The notes under the pieces: model-generated | Seen by the model: only the letters and a program-made list of their open reading frames with translations | Databases searched by the model: none | What the model was told of the DNA's origin: nothing | Translations under genes and position numbers: made by a program | Shown here: positions 1 to 12,633 of the stretch, one piece after another | How the letters are laid out: the number at the start of each line of letters is the position of its first letter | Numbering within the stretch: position 1 is the first letter of the stretch | From: Leptasterias polaris | Lineage: Eukaryota; Echinodermata; Asteroidea; Forcipulatida; Asteriidae | DNA length: 64,000 nucleotides | Direction: 5' to 3' | Assembly (NCBI GenBank): GCA_037783415.1 | Contig: JAZGTN010000006.1 | Location: 3,658,001-3,722,000 of the forward strand

Positions 1-3000
1 CCCCTAACACTAAAACAGCTCTGTGAAATTGACTTTTATTAGTAGAGAGAGAGGGGGGGTGGAGAAATGGTAGTTATGTTGACAGATTTAGGGACTGCAC
101 ATGGCCCACCCAGTGTAAAGCGTTCCCCTGACACAACTGATGACAGTTTGTAACTCAAATATTTGTCTAAATGGATCACCATTGCCTCTTTACATTGCAA
201 TACTGACAACCTTGCAGTCAAACCCGAAACACCAAACTCTCTACCCCCCCCCCCCCTGGGTTTTTGTCAGCAGTCCATTTGGGGGAACATGTGTGAATTA
301 GCAATAAACACTTCAAATGTAACAATATGGTGTTGTAATAATAACATTGACTACTCCTGTCCTGGTATGGGGTCGTCAGGGTCATTTAAGGTCACTTGGG
401 GGTCACTACTATACTGTAGGAGGACAGAGGTGAAATGTAGTGTTTTTTTTATAGCAAACATTATGATTTAACTACAATTTTGTTTCCAAAGTCACAATAT
501 GACTGTCACTTCCCTTCAGGAATGACCAGTTGTGTTAATTCTCTGTAATAACAAACGCCCTTCTTGCTAACACTCTTTTTATATTTGCTTCAATTATTTT
601 CTTTCAGTTCTGCTTGTTGCGCTTAGTATACCTCATAATTTTGTCTGCAGAGTGAGCAGTTAACAAAAGTACTCCTTTCTTAGACAAGACCCTTGCATTT
701 GTAGCTGGAAGCTCCTTTTGAAATCAAAGGTCTGAGTGATAAGCTGAAAATCTGTGAGCCGTCTTTCTGATGTGTTGCCCAAAACAACGCCTTAAATCTG
801 TTTTTTTAATAACCTGCAGTACGTGTGAAAACAGCATTTTTTCCTGCTCTGACATCTCACAAAAGGCCCCATCACTGAATCTGTTCATGTCCAATAACCG
901 TGCAGAGACAAATTGTAAATGTTTATTGCTCACTACCAACAGTGTAGCCTGGGGTAGACAGAAAGCTCGGAGTAATTTATTAGACTCGTAAAATTTAATG
1001 GTAGCTTGTCAAATAGCAGGTTCATCTACAGAGAGGTGTGTAGAGCCTTGATGGATTTGACAGATTTCAGCATCAACTTATTTTTAGTTGTTGGTCAACA
1101 CTCTCTGTAAAAGGCATTGTTTTTGTTGTTTTTAAATGGACATTGGAAGAGCGCATTCAGAAAAAAAAAAATCTTCACGCTTAGATATCACACAACAAAA
1201 ACTTGTGGAAAGCTTAATTATGTTTGCAACGACCTGGGCCCAACTTCAGAAAGCTGCTTAAGCACAAAAGTAGCTAGGCACAACACAATTATGCTTACTA
1301 GAATAAGGTTACCAGCCAAAGTACCATGTCACTTTCATCATGTTTGACTGGTATCCTGCTATTTTTTGCGAAATTGTCCAGAAGTGTCTTCCTAGGGTAA
1401 TAAAAAAGAGGATGCATTTCTTTCATTGCATTATGAAGCTATTTTCTTAAAATCAGTGGTGTAACCATAATGTCTTTACCACATGAAAATGTCTGGTTAT
1501 GCCAGAAAAAAGGTGGGCCTCCTTCCTTTTTGTTAAAAGCCCTGATGAGAAACTGTTTTTTTTTAAATTACTTTGCCGCACAGTTCATTCATGTAGAAAT
1601 ATCTCTCACAGGTATTGTTTCTTGTACACTTTTATAACAACACTTAATAACACATAAACTCAAAACAACACATAAATATTTATAAAACATCTGATATTAA
1701 TTGTTTTGCTATTAAATGTTTTGCTATCTAGTCAAGGCCAGTAAATCCTTAACGACTTCAGTATAGGTATATTGTTTACTCCCATAAGAAATGCACTTTT
1801 GCTCTTAAATCGTAAGACCTTGATTTTTATCTTGTCATGTCCATTTATCTCAATTTGTCATGAGCACCATACTCAATTCTAATCTTATGTTTCCTGCAGT
1901 AGACGCATAATGGCTCGCATAATGGCATAATGGCTCGGTGTTTCCTCCCCTGATGATCAGAAGGTTCACACAAAACACACAGACAAATTATCTGAGTAAG
2001 ATATCTGGCCCTCGAGAATTATGCACTTCATCAATACACTAGGGGTTAAACCTCTACAGGGTGCACCCCCCCCCCCCCCCACACGACCAATGCTAAATGT
2101 TAAAATTCAAAAGTCCTCAAAGAAAATATTTGAAAATCTCTCAGCCTTTTGAAATCAAATCAAATATTATCTTTCTTTTTAGTTGGTTAGCTGTAGAATT
2201 GTTGAGCTATGCTCATTCAAAATAAAAACACCCCTGAATGAGTGAACTTGCCAGACTCTCTAGTCTTGGAAAAAATGGTCGGGTACTTTCTGCAAATAAA
2301 GGGGCTGGTGTACCAAAATTCTCCAGTTTCAAAGTCAACAACCCCAGGGGCACAACATTGGATAATTTTTCACCAATTTATGAAAATTAGACCTTCAAAT
2401 CTTCGATTTACAAAAAAAGTTGTGTGTTTTTATGAGGTGTGGTATTGGCAAGTTTTTTTTCTCTTTTTAGTGTAGGCCTACATGAAGGTGCATGATGCAT
2501 GGAACAAGGAGCCTTATTATGACTATCACTATGGACTAACACAGCAGAAAACCTGAACAATCCAAGCCTTTCCTCAGTGGTTAAAAGGTTGGGCAACCAA
2601 AAAGACACTTTAACCCTCCCTGAGGTCTCTGATAAACACTAGGGTCCTATTAGGGTGTCACTTTTCCTTTTCATAAAAAGAAAAGTGACAGCGCCCTTCT
2701 CCCCAAAACCACAGATCTATGCTTTGTGCAGTGTTAAAACAGGACTTGGCTTCACTGTTCTCTGGTGTGAACCAACCAACAACTGCTCTATCTTCGGACA
2801 AGTGGATGTTCGGACAACCCTGTGTTCAGACAACCCTTCATAATCTACATGCTAGGTCGAGGGTTAGGGAATAGGGTTAGGATTATCATATAGGAATACA
2901 CATTAGGGGTGTCTGCACTATTTAGTGTCCAGTCACTAATGAGTTGGTAAGAATTCTGAAATCTAAAGAAAAATAGTATGACTGTGGGCCGCCACATTGA

Positions 3001-4190
3001 TAATTGGTTTGACTCATTCTAACAGAATTTTTTATCAAACTGCAGGCAAACCATGTTGAGAATTTTAGATGATTTAGAGTTGAAGACATGGGGTTTCTGT
3101 TAGTTTTTTTTTAGTGACATGCCAGCGAGACCAGTTAGTTTGTCATTTCAATAGTCCAGCAGCTTTTACACTGGTCCACACCTTCAATTTGTATGGTGGT
3201 TTACACAAATAACTTGCAACCAATGAACTAGCCAGCAGGACCACTTAGACAGAATTTTGACCGGTCCTCAGAACTTGTAACTTGCATTTGGCTGGCAGAC
3301 CACTGTTAAGGGAGAACAGTGGAAGAACTTTGAGGACACGATCACATAATGTTAATGATTATCAACCTATCCTTCCCAAACACATCAATTTACTTTTTCC
3401 TTCTAAAGTTTAAATGTAGATCAATAGTTTGAAGTCTGCATCATTCAGACTTGAAGATGAGCAGATAAGGGTTTGGGCTGGATGCCGTGATTGGACAAAG
3501 AAGTACGCTGGGAATATAAAGTAAGATGGTTTTAGGCCAGACGTTGGTACTGCACAGTACATCCGGGTTCTTTATACCAGTCCCTAGATTCCTCAAACAC
3601 ACAGGCTGCCGAAATAAGCCAAATATTTTACAGCCAGGTGTTTCTGCAGGAGTGTGTATACACCAAGGCCCCGGAGGCTTTTGTGAGCTTTATTTGCGAC
3701 TAAATTGAATTTCTGTACACTAGGAAACATGTCGGAACTAAGCCTGTGAATCCACCCACCTTCAAATACGATTACAATCATCCGATGGGGAGTGGGAAAT
3801 CTGATTTCCCCCGAGTCCTAAAAGGATTACATCACATTTCCGATATTCGAACGTCAGTACCATTGCAATCAAGAGTGGTAACTCCGCCACGCCTGTAGTG
3901 TGACAAAGAAAATTGGTTAAAAAACAAGCGGGATGATTGTTTCTAAATGAGCTGTTTTCTCACGCTTGTTGTTTGAAGTTGTTGGTTTCATCTTGTTTTA
4001 GGGTGACAGCTGGATTGACGTACATTGTGACAATTTTATTAGTGAGTCGCTTATCAGACTGACCCTCTACCTCCTGGATTGACCATTTTGATTTTAACAG
4101 CATTTCTTGATGATGACGTGTACATGTTCGAAAGCCTGTTACAGTGTTAGTGCCGCTTAAAAACGCAATTGCATTCATGCTTGGGATACA
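1..4190. other. No gene seen; noncoding with scattered repeats
   Basis: Short open frames only, none with recognisable protein features. It holds poly-C tracts (244-256, 2066-2080) and one GGGCCCAA-type dispersed repeat (listed separately). Whether it is intergenic or part of a long first intron of the ErbB gene cannot be told. Confidence 0.6.
1236..1376 (+). repeat. Dispersed GGGCCCAATTTCAT-type repeat
   Basis: It opens with GGGCCCAACTTCAGAAAGCTGCTTAAGCAC and contains GGTTACCAGCCAAA and TGACTGGTATCCTGC, shared with copies at 15036, 17330, 29763, 34508, 38198, 50020 and others in this window. Ends of some copies are inverted, so the family is probably a nonautonomous foldback DNA element. 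Confidence 0.6.
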
Positions 4191-4197
4191 TGTACAT

Positions 4198-4735
4198 TCG
4201 CCAAACCTTGTTTTTCTCAATTAGTTGTTTTAAAAACCTTGTTTTTCAGAAGTAGGCTATTAAATGTTTTAATTTTTTTTTTTTTTAATGTTTGGCAAAT
4301 CATATTTTTTGGAATTACATAAGCAAATATTTTTTTTAAAGTGTAATGTTCGGCAAACCTATTTTTACAAAAAACATATCTTCAACAAAACCCTGTTTTT
4401 TCGGAAGTCTTTGGTTATAAACCTTTTTTTCAACTTTGTTTTTATATGTTTTGTTTAGAAAATTTTGTAGTTTGGAAGTCTTTGGAAAGGTTTGCAAAAT
4501 ATAATTGCCAACAACAAGGTTTGCAAAACATATATACTAGCAAGAAACAAGGTTTGCAAAACAAACATTCTAGCAAAAAACAAGGTTTGCAAAACATATA
4601 TAGGCCTACTAGCAGAAAAACAAGGTTTGCAAAACAAACATTCTAGCAAAAAACAAGGTTTGCAAAACATGTAGGCCTACTAGCAGAAAAACAAGGTTTG
4701 CAAATTGTATCAATTTGTGAAAAAAAGAAGGATTG
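4198..4735. repeat. Imperfect inverted and tandem repeat built on AAAACAAGGTTTGCAAA
   Basis: The right part (4500-4720) has at least five copies of ACAAGGTTTGCAAAACA separated by related spacers (ATATATAGGCCTACTAGC or AACATTCTAGC). The left part (4198-4400) carries the reverse complement in several places (CCAAACCTTGTTTTT, AAAACCTTGTTTTT). The whole could fold into a branched hairpin. Open frames here are by-products of the repeat. Confidence 0.7.
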
Positions 4736-5076
4736 CCAAATACAAACTTATAGAAACACGCTATATATTAACAGGCTTGGGTATATATAATTGACCATCT
4801 GTAATCTACCTTTCATAAAGATTGATGAGTTGTGATTTTTGATTAATAGTGTCAACTGTGATGGGGTATATATTTGGCCAGAGGAATAAATCCACTGATC
4901 GTTGGCAAGTAATTGCCTTTCAACCATTATTAACTTTCCTGATAACATTCTGATAAGTTCTGAGCCAATAAGTGTAACCATTGTTGAATCATGGCTGTCA
5001 AGTATGGGGAGAGATTTACTAATCCTCCTCCTCCTTCTTCCCCCCGCCCACATAGGGAAACAATTATAAGTAAAAG

Positions 5077-5907
5077 TCAGGTACTCCTACAAGACAAACT
5101 TTCAGGTTGGGCATTCAGATTGATGTAGTCAGGTACTCCTACAAGACAAACTTTCAGGTTGGGCATTCAGATTGATGTAGTCAGGTACTCCTACAAGACA
5201 AACTTTCAGGTTGGGCATTCAGATTGATGTAGTCAGGTACTCCTACAAGACAAACTTTCAGGTTGGGCATTCAGATTGATGTAGTCAGGTACTCCTACAA
5301 GACAAACTTTCAGGGTGGGCATTCAGATTGATGTAGTCAGGTACTCCTACAAGACAAACTTTCAGGTTGGGCATTCAGATTGATGTAGTCAGGTACTCCT
5401 ACAAGACAAACTTTCAGGGTGGGCATTCAGATTGATGTAGTCAGGTACTCCTACAAGACAAACTTTCAGGTTGGGCATTCAGATTGATGTAGTCAGGTAC
5501 TCCTACAAGACAAACTTTCAGGTTGGGCATTCAGATTGATGTAGTCAGGTACTCCTACAAGACAAACTTTCAGGTTGGGCATTCAGATTGATGTAGTCAG
5601 GTACTCCTACAAGACAAACTTTCAGGTTGGGCATTCAGATTGATGTAGTCAGGTACTCCTACAAGACAAACTTTCAGGTTGGGCATTCAGATTGATGTAG
5701 TCAGGTACTCCTACAAGACAAACTTTCAGGTTGGGCATTCAGATTGATGTAGTCAGGTACTCCTACAAGACAAACTTTCAGGTTGGGCATTCAGATTGAT
5801 GTAGTCAGGTACTCCTACAAGACAAACTTTCAGGTTGGGCATTCAGATTGATGTAGTCAGGTACTCCTACAAGACAAACTTTCAGGTTGGGCATTCAGAT
5901 TGATGTA
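5077..5907. repeat. 52-bp minisatellite, 16 copies
   Basis: Sixteen head-to-tail copies of a 52-bp unit beginning TCAGGTACTCCTACAAGACA and ending CAGATTGATGTAG. Copies are identical by eye except that two (near 5310 and 5416) read CAGGGTGGGC instead of CAGGTTGGGC. The homogeneity implies recent expansion or gene conversion. The unit contains stop codons and is not coding. Confidence 0.95.
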
Positions 5908-5911
5908 TCCC

Positions 5912-5985
5912 TGCAGCAGTTTCTTCACTTCCTTTCATCTCTGTGGACCCTGGTTCGAATCCCATTTCAGACCGGAGCCATGCAT
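5912..5985 (+). repeat. tRNA-like SINE fragment
   Basis: Directly after the minisatellite is TTTCATCTCTGTGGACCCTGGTTCGAATCCCATT, with a good RNA polymerase III B box (GGTTCGAATCC). A related sequence lies on the minus strand at 60968-61045. The A-box half is missing, so this is probably a truncated SINE. Confidence 0.5.
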
Positions 5986-7187
5986 ATGGCATATTATTGG
6001 ATATTTTAAATAATTGTATGCATATTTAAGTATACCAAAATGTCCATGTAAGGATAGTTCAGTTAGTTTTCATCTAGCTGTGGTCATATAAAAATGTTTA
6101 GTCTCCAGCAGTGAAACCTGTGGTCATTTATATTTAATTCAAAGATAACACAAGTAAAGCACAAGGAACACTCATTCTTTTCTATGGTGAGGCCCAACTG
6201 ATGTACTACTATCAAATAAAAATTAAAGAACCTAAACAAAACACCACACACAGAAAATATAAGCCTAACAGAAGAGTGCATAACATTGACGGAAAATCAA
6301 AGCAGATATTGTCTGTCATTAATTTATTTCTGGCACAACACTACTGCAATTTCTCTGATATATTTGCAGCCTCTCATACCTAAAATCTATCAAAAATAAA
6401 AACTTTGTCTAGCCACAAATCTTTTTAAGGTTATAAACATCCAGTTTCGAACGTCATTTTTGACGGCTTTTTAGTGGGGTTCGACAAAATTGACGGAATT
6501 GGCATGACGTTCGAGAAAATTGACGGAGTTTATTGCAAATGACGTTTGGTTTTGGTAATTTATTACCTTCGTGCAATCCACATCAAGCGTACTTGAGTGG
6601 TGTGTCCTATAGTGGATGTTTGTATTTTTATGTATACTTTTCACACCAGGAAAAGGATTTTCATGTATTCCTTTTTAACGTGACTAATAAAACTTTGAAT
6701 TTGAATTGAATTTGAATGAACCATAGATATAGAATATAATACCTAGATCGGACGCGCGTACATACGCGCCATTAGCCGTACACAAAAATCCTGGTTCTTC
6801 ATGGACGGCTAAAAAGTCACGTGAACAAGGTAACGCGCTGAAGATGAAAAAATAAAATAGGCCTAAATGATACTGTAAGGCTATACTATTTGACAGGTTT
6901 GTGGTACATTTTGAAGACCCATTTCATGGAATAAATAACAAAAAGCAAGATTCATCAACTCAACATAACCACCTTGAATACGGAAACATTTGAAAATCTT
7001 ATATCACAAGGGGACAGTCATTTATTTTTCACTGAAAGTTGAATAAAGTTTTAGATCATCATAGTAGGCCTATATTCAATTCATAAATAACAATTGGTAG
7101 TAATTCATGGCACAATACAGAAAACAAAAACAATTTGTGGTAGATTACCATTGAAATTACCATTTGAAATATCATTGGAGATTACAT

Positions 7188-7910
7188 TCTCTATAGACTG
7201 TGCAAGTCTCACGCGTATCCGAACGAGAAAACACGTCAAACGAAGAACATTTTTATTTCTGAAATCAAATCTTTGTATTAAATTATATAATATGACAAAA
7301 TCTGAACAACAAAAATAAATCATTACAATTTTATGAAATTAGTTTTAGCTTTTTTAAAAATATGCCAAAGTGTGTTAATTATTATTAAAAACAAATTACA
7401 ACTCTGGGACAAGGATGCTTTTTTATGTTAACTTTTTAGAAACCCCTTACGCGGATTCGTGATGGTCAAACGGGTTTAAAATTGACCCGTATCGCAGTTT
7501 AAAGAGGATGCTGACGCCTCAACAACCATAGACTGCAATGAAAAGGGTTTGCTTTGCAATTACAGCATCTGGCGATTATAATTGCGCATCCAAAACAAGC
7601 TTTTCGTAAGTTTTATGATCGGAGGTGAGCACAAAATTCTTAATTTTTTGCAATAACCGGAAGCTGAGGTCAAGTTTAATTCTTGGGGTTTCTTCGTTAT
7701 ATTGTTGAATTGGTTTTACTTTCATATGTTGTTATCACTTAGTATTACATTCCCAACAACATGTATAATTTTCTAGGTCATAAACTACGTTAAACTAAAA
7801 TAATTGACGAAACGAAATCTCGCCCACGTAAAACTCCATATGGTTGGGACCACTATGGTCCCGGAAGTTCGCATGTGTGCGAGACTTGCACAGTCTATTG
7901 TAAAGTACTT
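7188..7910. repeat. Inverted repeat pair flanking about 0.6 kb
   Basis: CTATAGACTGTGCAAGTCTC at 7190 recurs inverted as GAGACTTGCACAGTCTATTG near 7881, with partial further matches outward (CCGAACG / GTTCGCAT). It may mark the ends of a nonautonomous transposon or two solo copies of one family in opposite orientation. Confidence 0.5.
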
Positions 7911-10763
7911 CCTGAGTGTTAACAGGGTTGGACCTCTCTCATTCATTTTTATTTTGTACACATGAAATCGATCAATTAAAAGCATTTGATTAACAATCTT
8001 CCACCTAGACTCTGTTTAACCAAATAGGCTAGAATGACTTCCTTGCCCAAAGTATTTGTTAGTTTTATCCTTAATCCAAGCAACTACTGAGTTCCAGAAA
8101 GAAATTGTCTACTCCATTAGCGAACTTACTCTTTAAATTAACAAGTGAAAGAAAATGGCCATCATTGTATAAAAGACCACAAATAACATTGGCACCCTGC
8201 AGACTCCCATTGTGTATAATGCACTTCTTTACCAACTTGAATATTACTATTGTTTGTACAATATACATGTAAAATGCCCTCCAGAACATCGCTTTTATTG
8301 ATTGGAGAATTTAACTGTCAACGTAGACCATGCATCGTTTGATTTTTTAAAGTAAAGAACAAAGCATTTAAGTAAAATACTGTAAGGAGGGTTAGGAATA
8401 GTTCAAATGAGATAAGTAGGCCTGTAGTTTAATAAGGAAAACGATTTAACCCCCTTGTCCCTGCACCGCCCGAGTTTGCTGAAACGATGTTTAGATTTCA
8501 AGACACAAGCAGTAAATTACTTGAATCGTGGTTCAAATTTTCAAAAGTGACCCAAGGCTAATTATTTAGGCCCTTTGTACAGTTTTAGTCTTTTTCATGA
8601 ATATTGTCATTGAATAACTAAGTCCCTATGGAACAATAAGTGCCTCTCGTTAACGGCTTCCGGTAATTTTTATGGCGATTATTTTTCATAAGGTTAAAAT
8701 GAAAACAATAGTTTTTGAAGCCTTTCATGTGGCATCAAATGCTCATACTGATTAATTGCTAAGCCAATAGTTTTTGATTATATCATCATAAGGAAAGAAA
8801 ATTACTCCTTTTTTGGAAACAAAAGAATGTGGTTTTGGTGAAAGCTACAAAATGTCATCATCATTAGCATTACAATTGTTACAAGTCATGTGTGAAGGGG
8901 GAAATTAAAAGTTATTTACATCAACGATTGCCATTGTCTTTACTAATACGTACCACAGACTATATTTTTATTTTTATGTTACTTTTTATTGCAACCCTAA
9001 GCTTGTGAGTGTTTCCTCCTACCGCATGTTATGGTGTATCACTTTGGGCGGTCCAGTGGCTAAAAGGTTAACTACAGTCACTGTGAATAAGTACACTTAT
9101 ATTCATAAAAATCTGATTACGTAAAAATAAAGTAATCTTATCTAAATTTAAAGCCAAAACCTAAAATAAAGTCTGGGTTGGTAGAACATCCAACACAATT
9201 TACCCGGTTTTTATCAGTCATTCTTGTAAACACTTCAACGTGAAATTATCATGAGGATTCTGAAAGCCTTTTACAATGCACACTTAATTAAACAATGATG
9301 TGGCAGGTGCAAGAACTCTATTTTTGTTGTCATAACGATCACCTCATCAAAATATTTGAAGGGTAGGGGGAAACCCCTACAGCAAAGATACTCTAGGGAT
9401 ATTAAAGATATGTACTGTATTAAAGGGCAACCTCCATGACCATTTTTTTTTTCGTGATTAAGAGTTTCAATGCCATGTGTTTTCCCTTATAATGAGCTGT
9501 TTTGTCCTGTCATCATATTTAGGATCTTTTTTAATACATACTTGTTCTCTTTCGGTCTGTAGTTATTAGGTTTTTTTGTTAGTCTGTATCAAGTGATGTT
9601 TCAGTCACAGTCAATTTGTGAATTCGCTGTTGTGTATCATGAAGGAGCTGGTCCTTTGTTTGGAAAATGGTTTACCTGAACCAACTGTATCACAACCTTT
9701 GTCATTAAATCAATTGGTTCTAAACAGGGCTTAAACACTGCAAAGAGGTTTGTGTTTCGGTGTATTTTGAGCTGTTTCCTTCCTCCATGGTGTGTCTAAG
9801 TGGTCAACAAGTAGATTCAGGGAAGCGTACATGTTTACTGACACTTGATGTAAGCTAGTCAGTGTTATGATAATTGATTGATTAGTGTTACTCAATAAAA
9901 GATTGAAATTATCCATCCAAATGTTGTTATTCTATGTTTTAATCCTAAAGTTAATATCTGACTGAGAATGGACTTTTCTACCAGCCAATTCATGTCAATT
10001 TAGGTATGTTCACATAGTCCAGCTCTGATCTGTGCTGAAAACTACACAGTTCCATTCTGTGTTGACTTTATAAGATCTAAACATTGTTCAAATCCACTCC
10101 ACTTTCACACTACCAAACGCAAAATCAGCTTTTTTCGCTACACATGTAATTTTACTACACAGGTCGAAAAGCCTCAACCCACCTCTTGAGCAGGGTTGGG
10201 TTTTGACACGGGTCGGGTCGAGCACTCTACAAGGGTTAATGCGGGATTGTAATGTTGTCATGTGAAAAGGTCAAACTTACACGGGTTGGACTGGTGTCCA
10301 ACACAGTTTTTTTTGTAGTTCAAAAAGGCCTTTTGTTAAATAAAAGCTCCAATCCAACGTTACTATTAAAATCATGAAACTATTGGTTCAAAATCGACTT
10401 TGAAATTAACCAGAGAACCTCCTTCCTGACTTTGACGGTTGAGGGGAAAAGACTCAAACCAATTTGTTTGATTTGACCTTTTGGCGTAATACAGTGCATT
10501 GGCGTACGTGACTCCCTTCATCAGCGATGTTTATTGATGTATTTGAGAACGTGAGTGGCTGAGTACAATGCTGGAGCCGTTCACTGGAATGAATAAACAG
10601 TGGACGACACATTTATCATACAAATTAAATCAAGCTTTTTGTTAAATAATGTATTGTATTAAACTAAAAAACATATTAAAGCGCCATGAGAATATTAGGA
10701 CTGTGGTTTTTTGGAATATGGGGGTATTGGGGTAATATAGGGGATGTAAGATCCAAAGGAATA

Positions 10764-10883
10764 AGTACTTTGTACTTATTTTGAATGATTTTTCTGAGTT
10801 AATTTGTGTGTTTGTGTGAAATTAGTACATTGTACTTAGTTTGTATGATTTTTCTGAGTTAATTTGTGTGTTTGTGTGAAATT
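10764..10883. repeat. Two tandem copies of a 60-bp unit
   Basis: The unit runs from AGTACTTTGTACTTA to GTGTGTTTGTGTGAAATT and is repeated once with about three or four differences. Confidence 0.8.
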
Positions 10884-11241
10884 AGGCACACTATCTGTCG
10901 CATGCCTGGAAGAGGGATGTAATGAAACGTTTTTGAAGAAAGGGCATAAAATATTAATGAACCAAATTGTGTTTCAAGAAAACTGAGTGTGAAAGTTTGA
11001 TTGGTTTTCTGCCATTCATAGGTCATCAAAGGATTAAAAGGAAGGTTAAACTCTACGTGGAAATAGGAAAATGTGAATTTGGGGGGTAATTCTAGCAGCG
11101 AAAAGTGTAAAAGTAATTAATGCTGTATACTTTTTTGGCAGGAGCCATCTTATTGCTAACAGCCTTTTGTTTGACGGGGAAAAGTAGTTTGTGTGCTTGG
11201 AAGAAGGGCGTAGAGCTGTGTATGCCCTTCTTCCCGAGCAC

Positions 11242-11283
11242 AGGGCAAAGTGGACCTTGTATAGGGCAAAGTGGACCTTGTAT
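11242..11283. repeat. Two tandem copies of a 21-bp unit
   Basis: AGGGCAAAGTGGACCTTGTAT occurs twice in direct succession without differences. Confidence 0.85.
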
Positions 11284-12414
11284 TGACATTTCACATCCTG
11301 TTATGTAGGACAGGGTACTTTGTCTTTTAAGTAATAAAGTGACAAATATGCCCTGGTTCAGCATTCATCTAGATTCTTAATAAATCTATTGATTGTAATG
11401 CATGACTGTTTGGGCCCTGCCAGATCAAAGAGGACTTTTGTTCCGTATACGAACACGGCCACTATTTTCCACAGCTTGATTTCAATGCTTTGATCATGTC
11501 CATTCGCCCGGCTGCAATATTGATCCCTGGCACAGTAGAATCTAGAAATCTATATAAACCTGTCAAAATCACATGCGCGCTAAATGGAAGTTGTACAGCG
11601 AAATGTTTATTTAATCAACCATAAGTCAGGACTGTTTGTCTCTACAGCGACGACGTGACGTTTAAGCGGGTGTTCTGGAGTTGTACCGGCAGGAATGTCA
11701 GAACTTGATGAGTGATGTTGAAGAAGACAGGGATGCTCTTCTCATAGAAGGGGATGTCTGATGGATCCTAGTGAAGCTCTGTTTGTTTTGGGTCATTTGG
11801 ATTGTATTTTTGCAAGAATATATTTAGACAAAGCGCAACTATTTGTTAATTTGACGTGAAGAACTATTACTCTTGTGAAGTTTGCAGTATCACCAAGGAC
11901 ATCGTCACATCAATCTCTTTTACATGTATGAGTAGTGGTGGTTCTGAAAATAATAGGCAAAAGATACACAGCCATTGATAAGTGGTAGTTAATTAAAAAC
12001 TAAAACATGAATTATTGTTGTGATCTTGACATCCATCACACGTCCATATGTACAAAAAACTTTGCGCATTGTGCATAGTCCGTGGTGTACGCAAAAGTTT
12101 CTGGTATGATTTTTCATTTTGAAAAAGCATTATCTGTAAAAACTCATTTAGATAAAACAAATACTTCTTTCTGCAAAAGTCGGGATGTGCGACTTTAAGT
12201 ATTCTCATTATTAATATCAAATAATAAACCACAAGGGAAACTGACTGGGTAATTTTTTTAATGATTTGGGGTGGAACAAAGACAAATTGACTACATGTAG
12301 ATTGGGCTATGTCTAGCTCTATGTCTTTCAAAGATGATTCTCACAACAAAGTACTTTTATTTTAAACATTTTTTTAGGTCTGGTTCTTCACAGATAAGAG
12401 GCATCAGAGGGACT

Positions 12415-12633
12415 TGCCTCTATTGCCAATGGCCATTGCCTTGTTGCCCCTATTGCCAATGGCCATTGCCTTGTTGCCTCTATTGCCAATGGCCATTGCC
12501 TTGTTGCCTCTATTGCCAATGGCCATTGCCTTGTTGCCTCTATTGCCAATGGCCATTGCCTTGTTGCCCCTATTGCCAATGGCCATTGCCTTGTTGCCCC
12601 TATTGCCAATGGCCATTGCCTTGTTGCCCCTTA
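12415..12633. repeat. 30-bp minisatellite, just over 7 copies
   Basis: Seven copies of a 30-bp unit containing TATTGCCAATGGCCATTGCC, differing only at CTC versus CCC between units. Because 30 is a multiple of three and the unit lacks stops in several frames, both strands show long repetitive open frames. The unit core CCAATGGCCATTG is near-palindromic. Confidence 0.95.

Larger units (their letters stand above)
5986..12414. other. No gene seen; noncoding
   Basis: AT-rich sequence with only short, non-convincing open frames. It contains an inverted repeat pair (7188-7230 and 7855-7910), a 60-bp duplication (10764-10883) and a 21-bp duplication (11242-11283). A TATATAAA at 11548 has no recognisable gene downstream. 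Confidence 0.6.

Noticed and set aside
5077..5907. Regular 52-bp array as a CRISPR
   Set aside because: The whole unit is repeated without unique spacers, and the window is an intron-bearing animal genome.
10010..10310. MITE similar to the element at 33110
   Set aside because: Some shared words (ACGGGTTGG, GACACGGGTC) but no clear terminal inverted repeats could be paired by eye.
11548..11760. TATATAAA near 11548 as a promoter with a first exon
   Set aside because: No open frame, signal peptide or phase-compatible donor downstream; a TATA-like word is expected by chance in AT-rich DNA.
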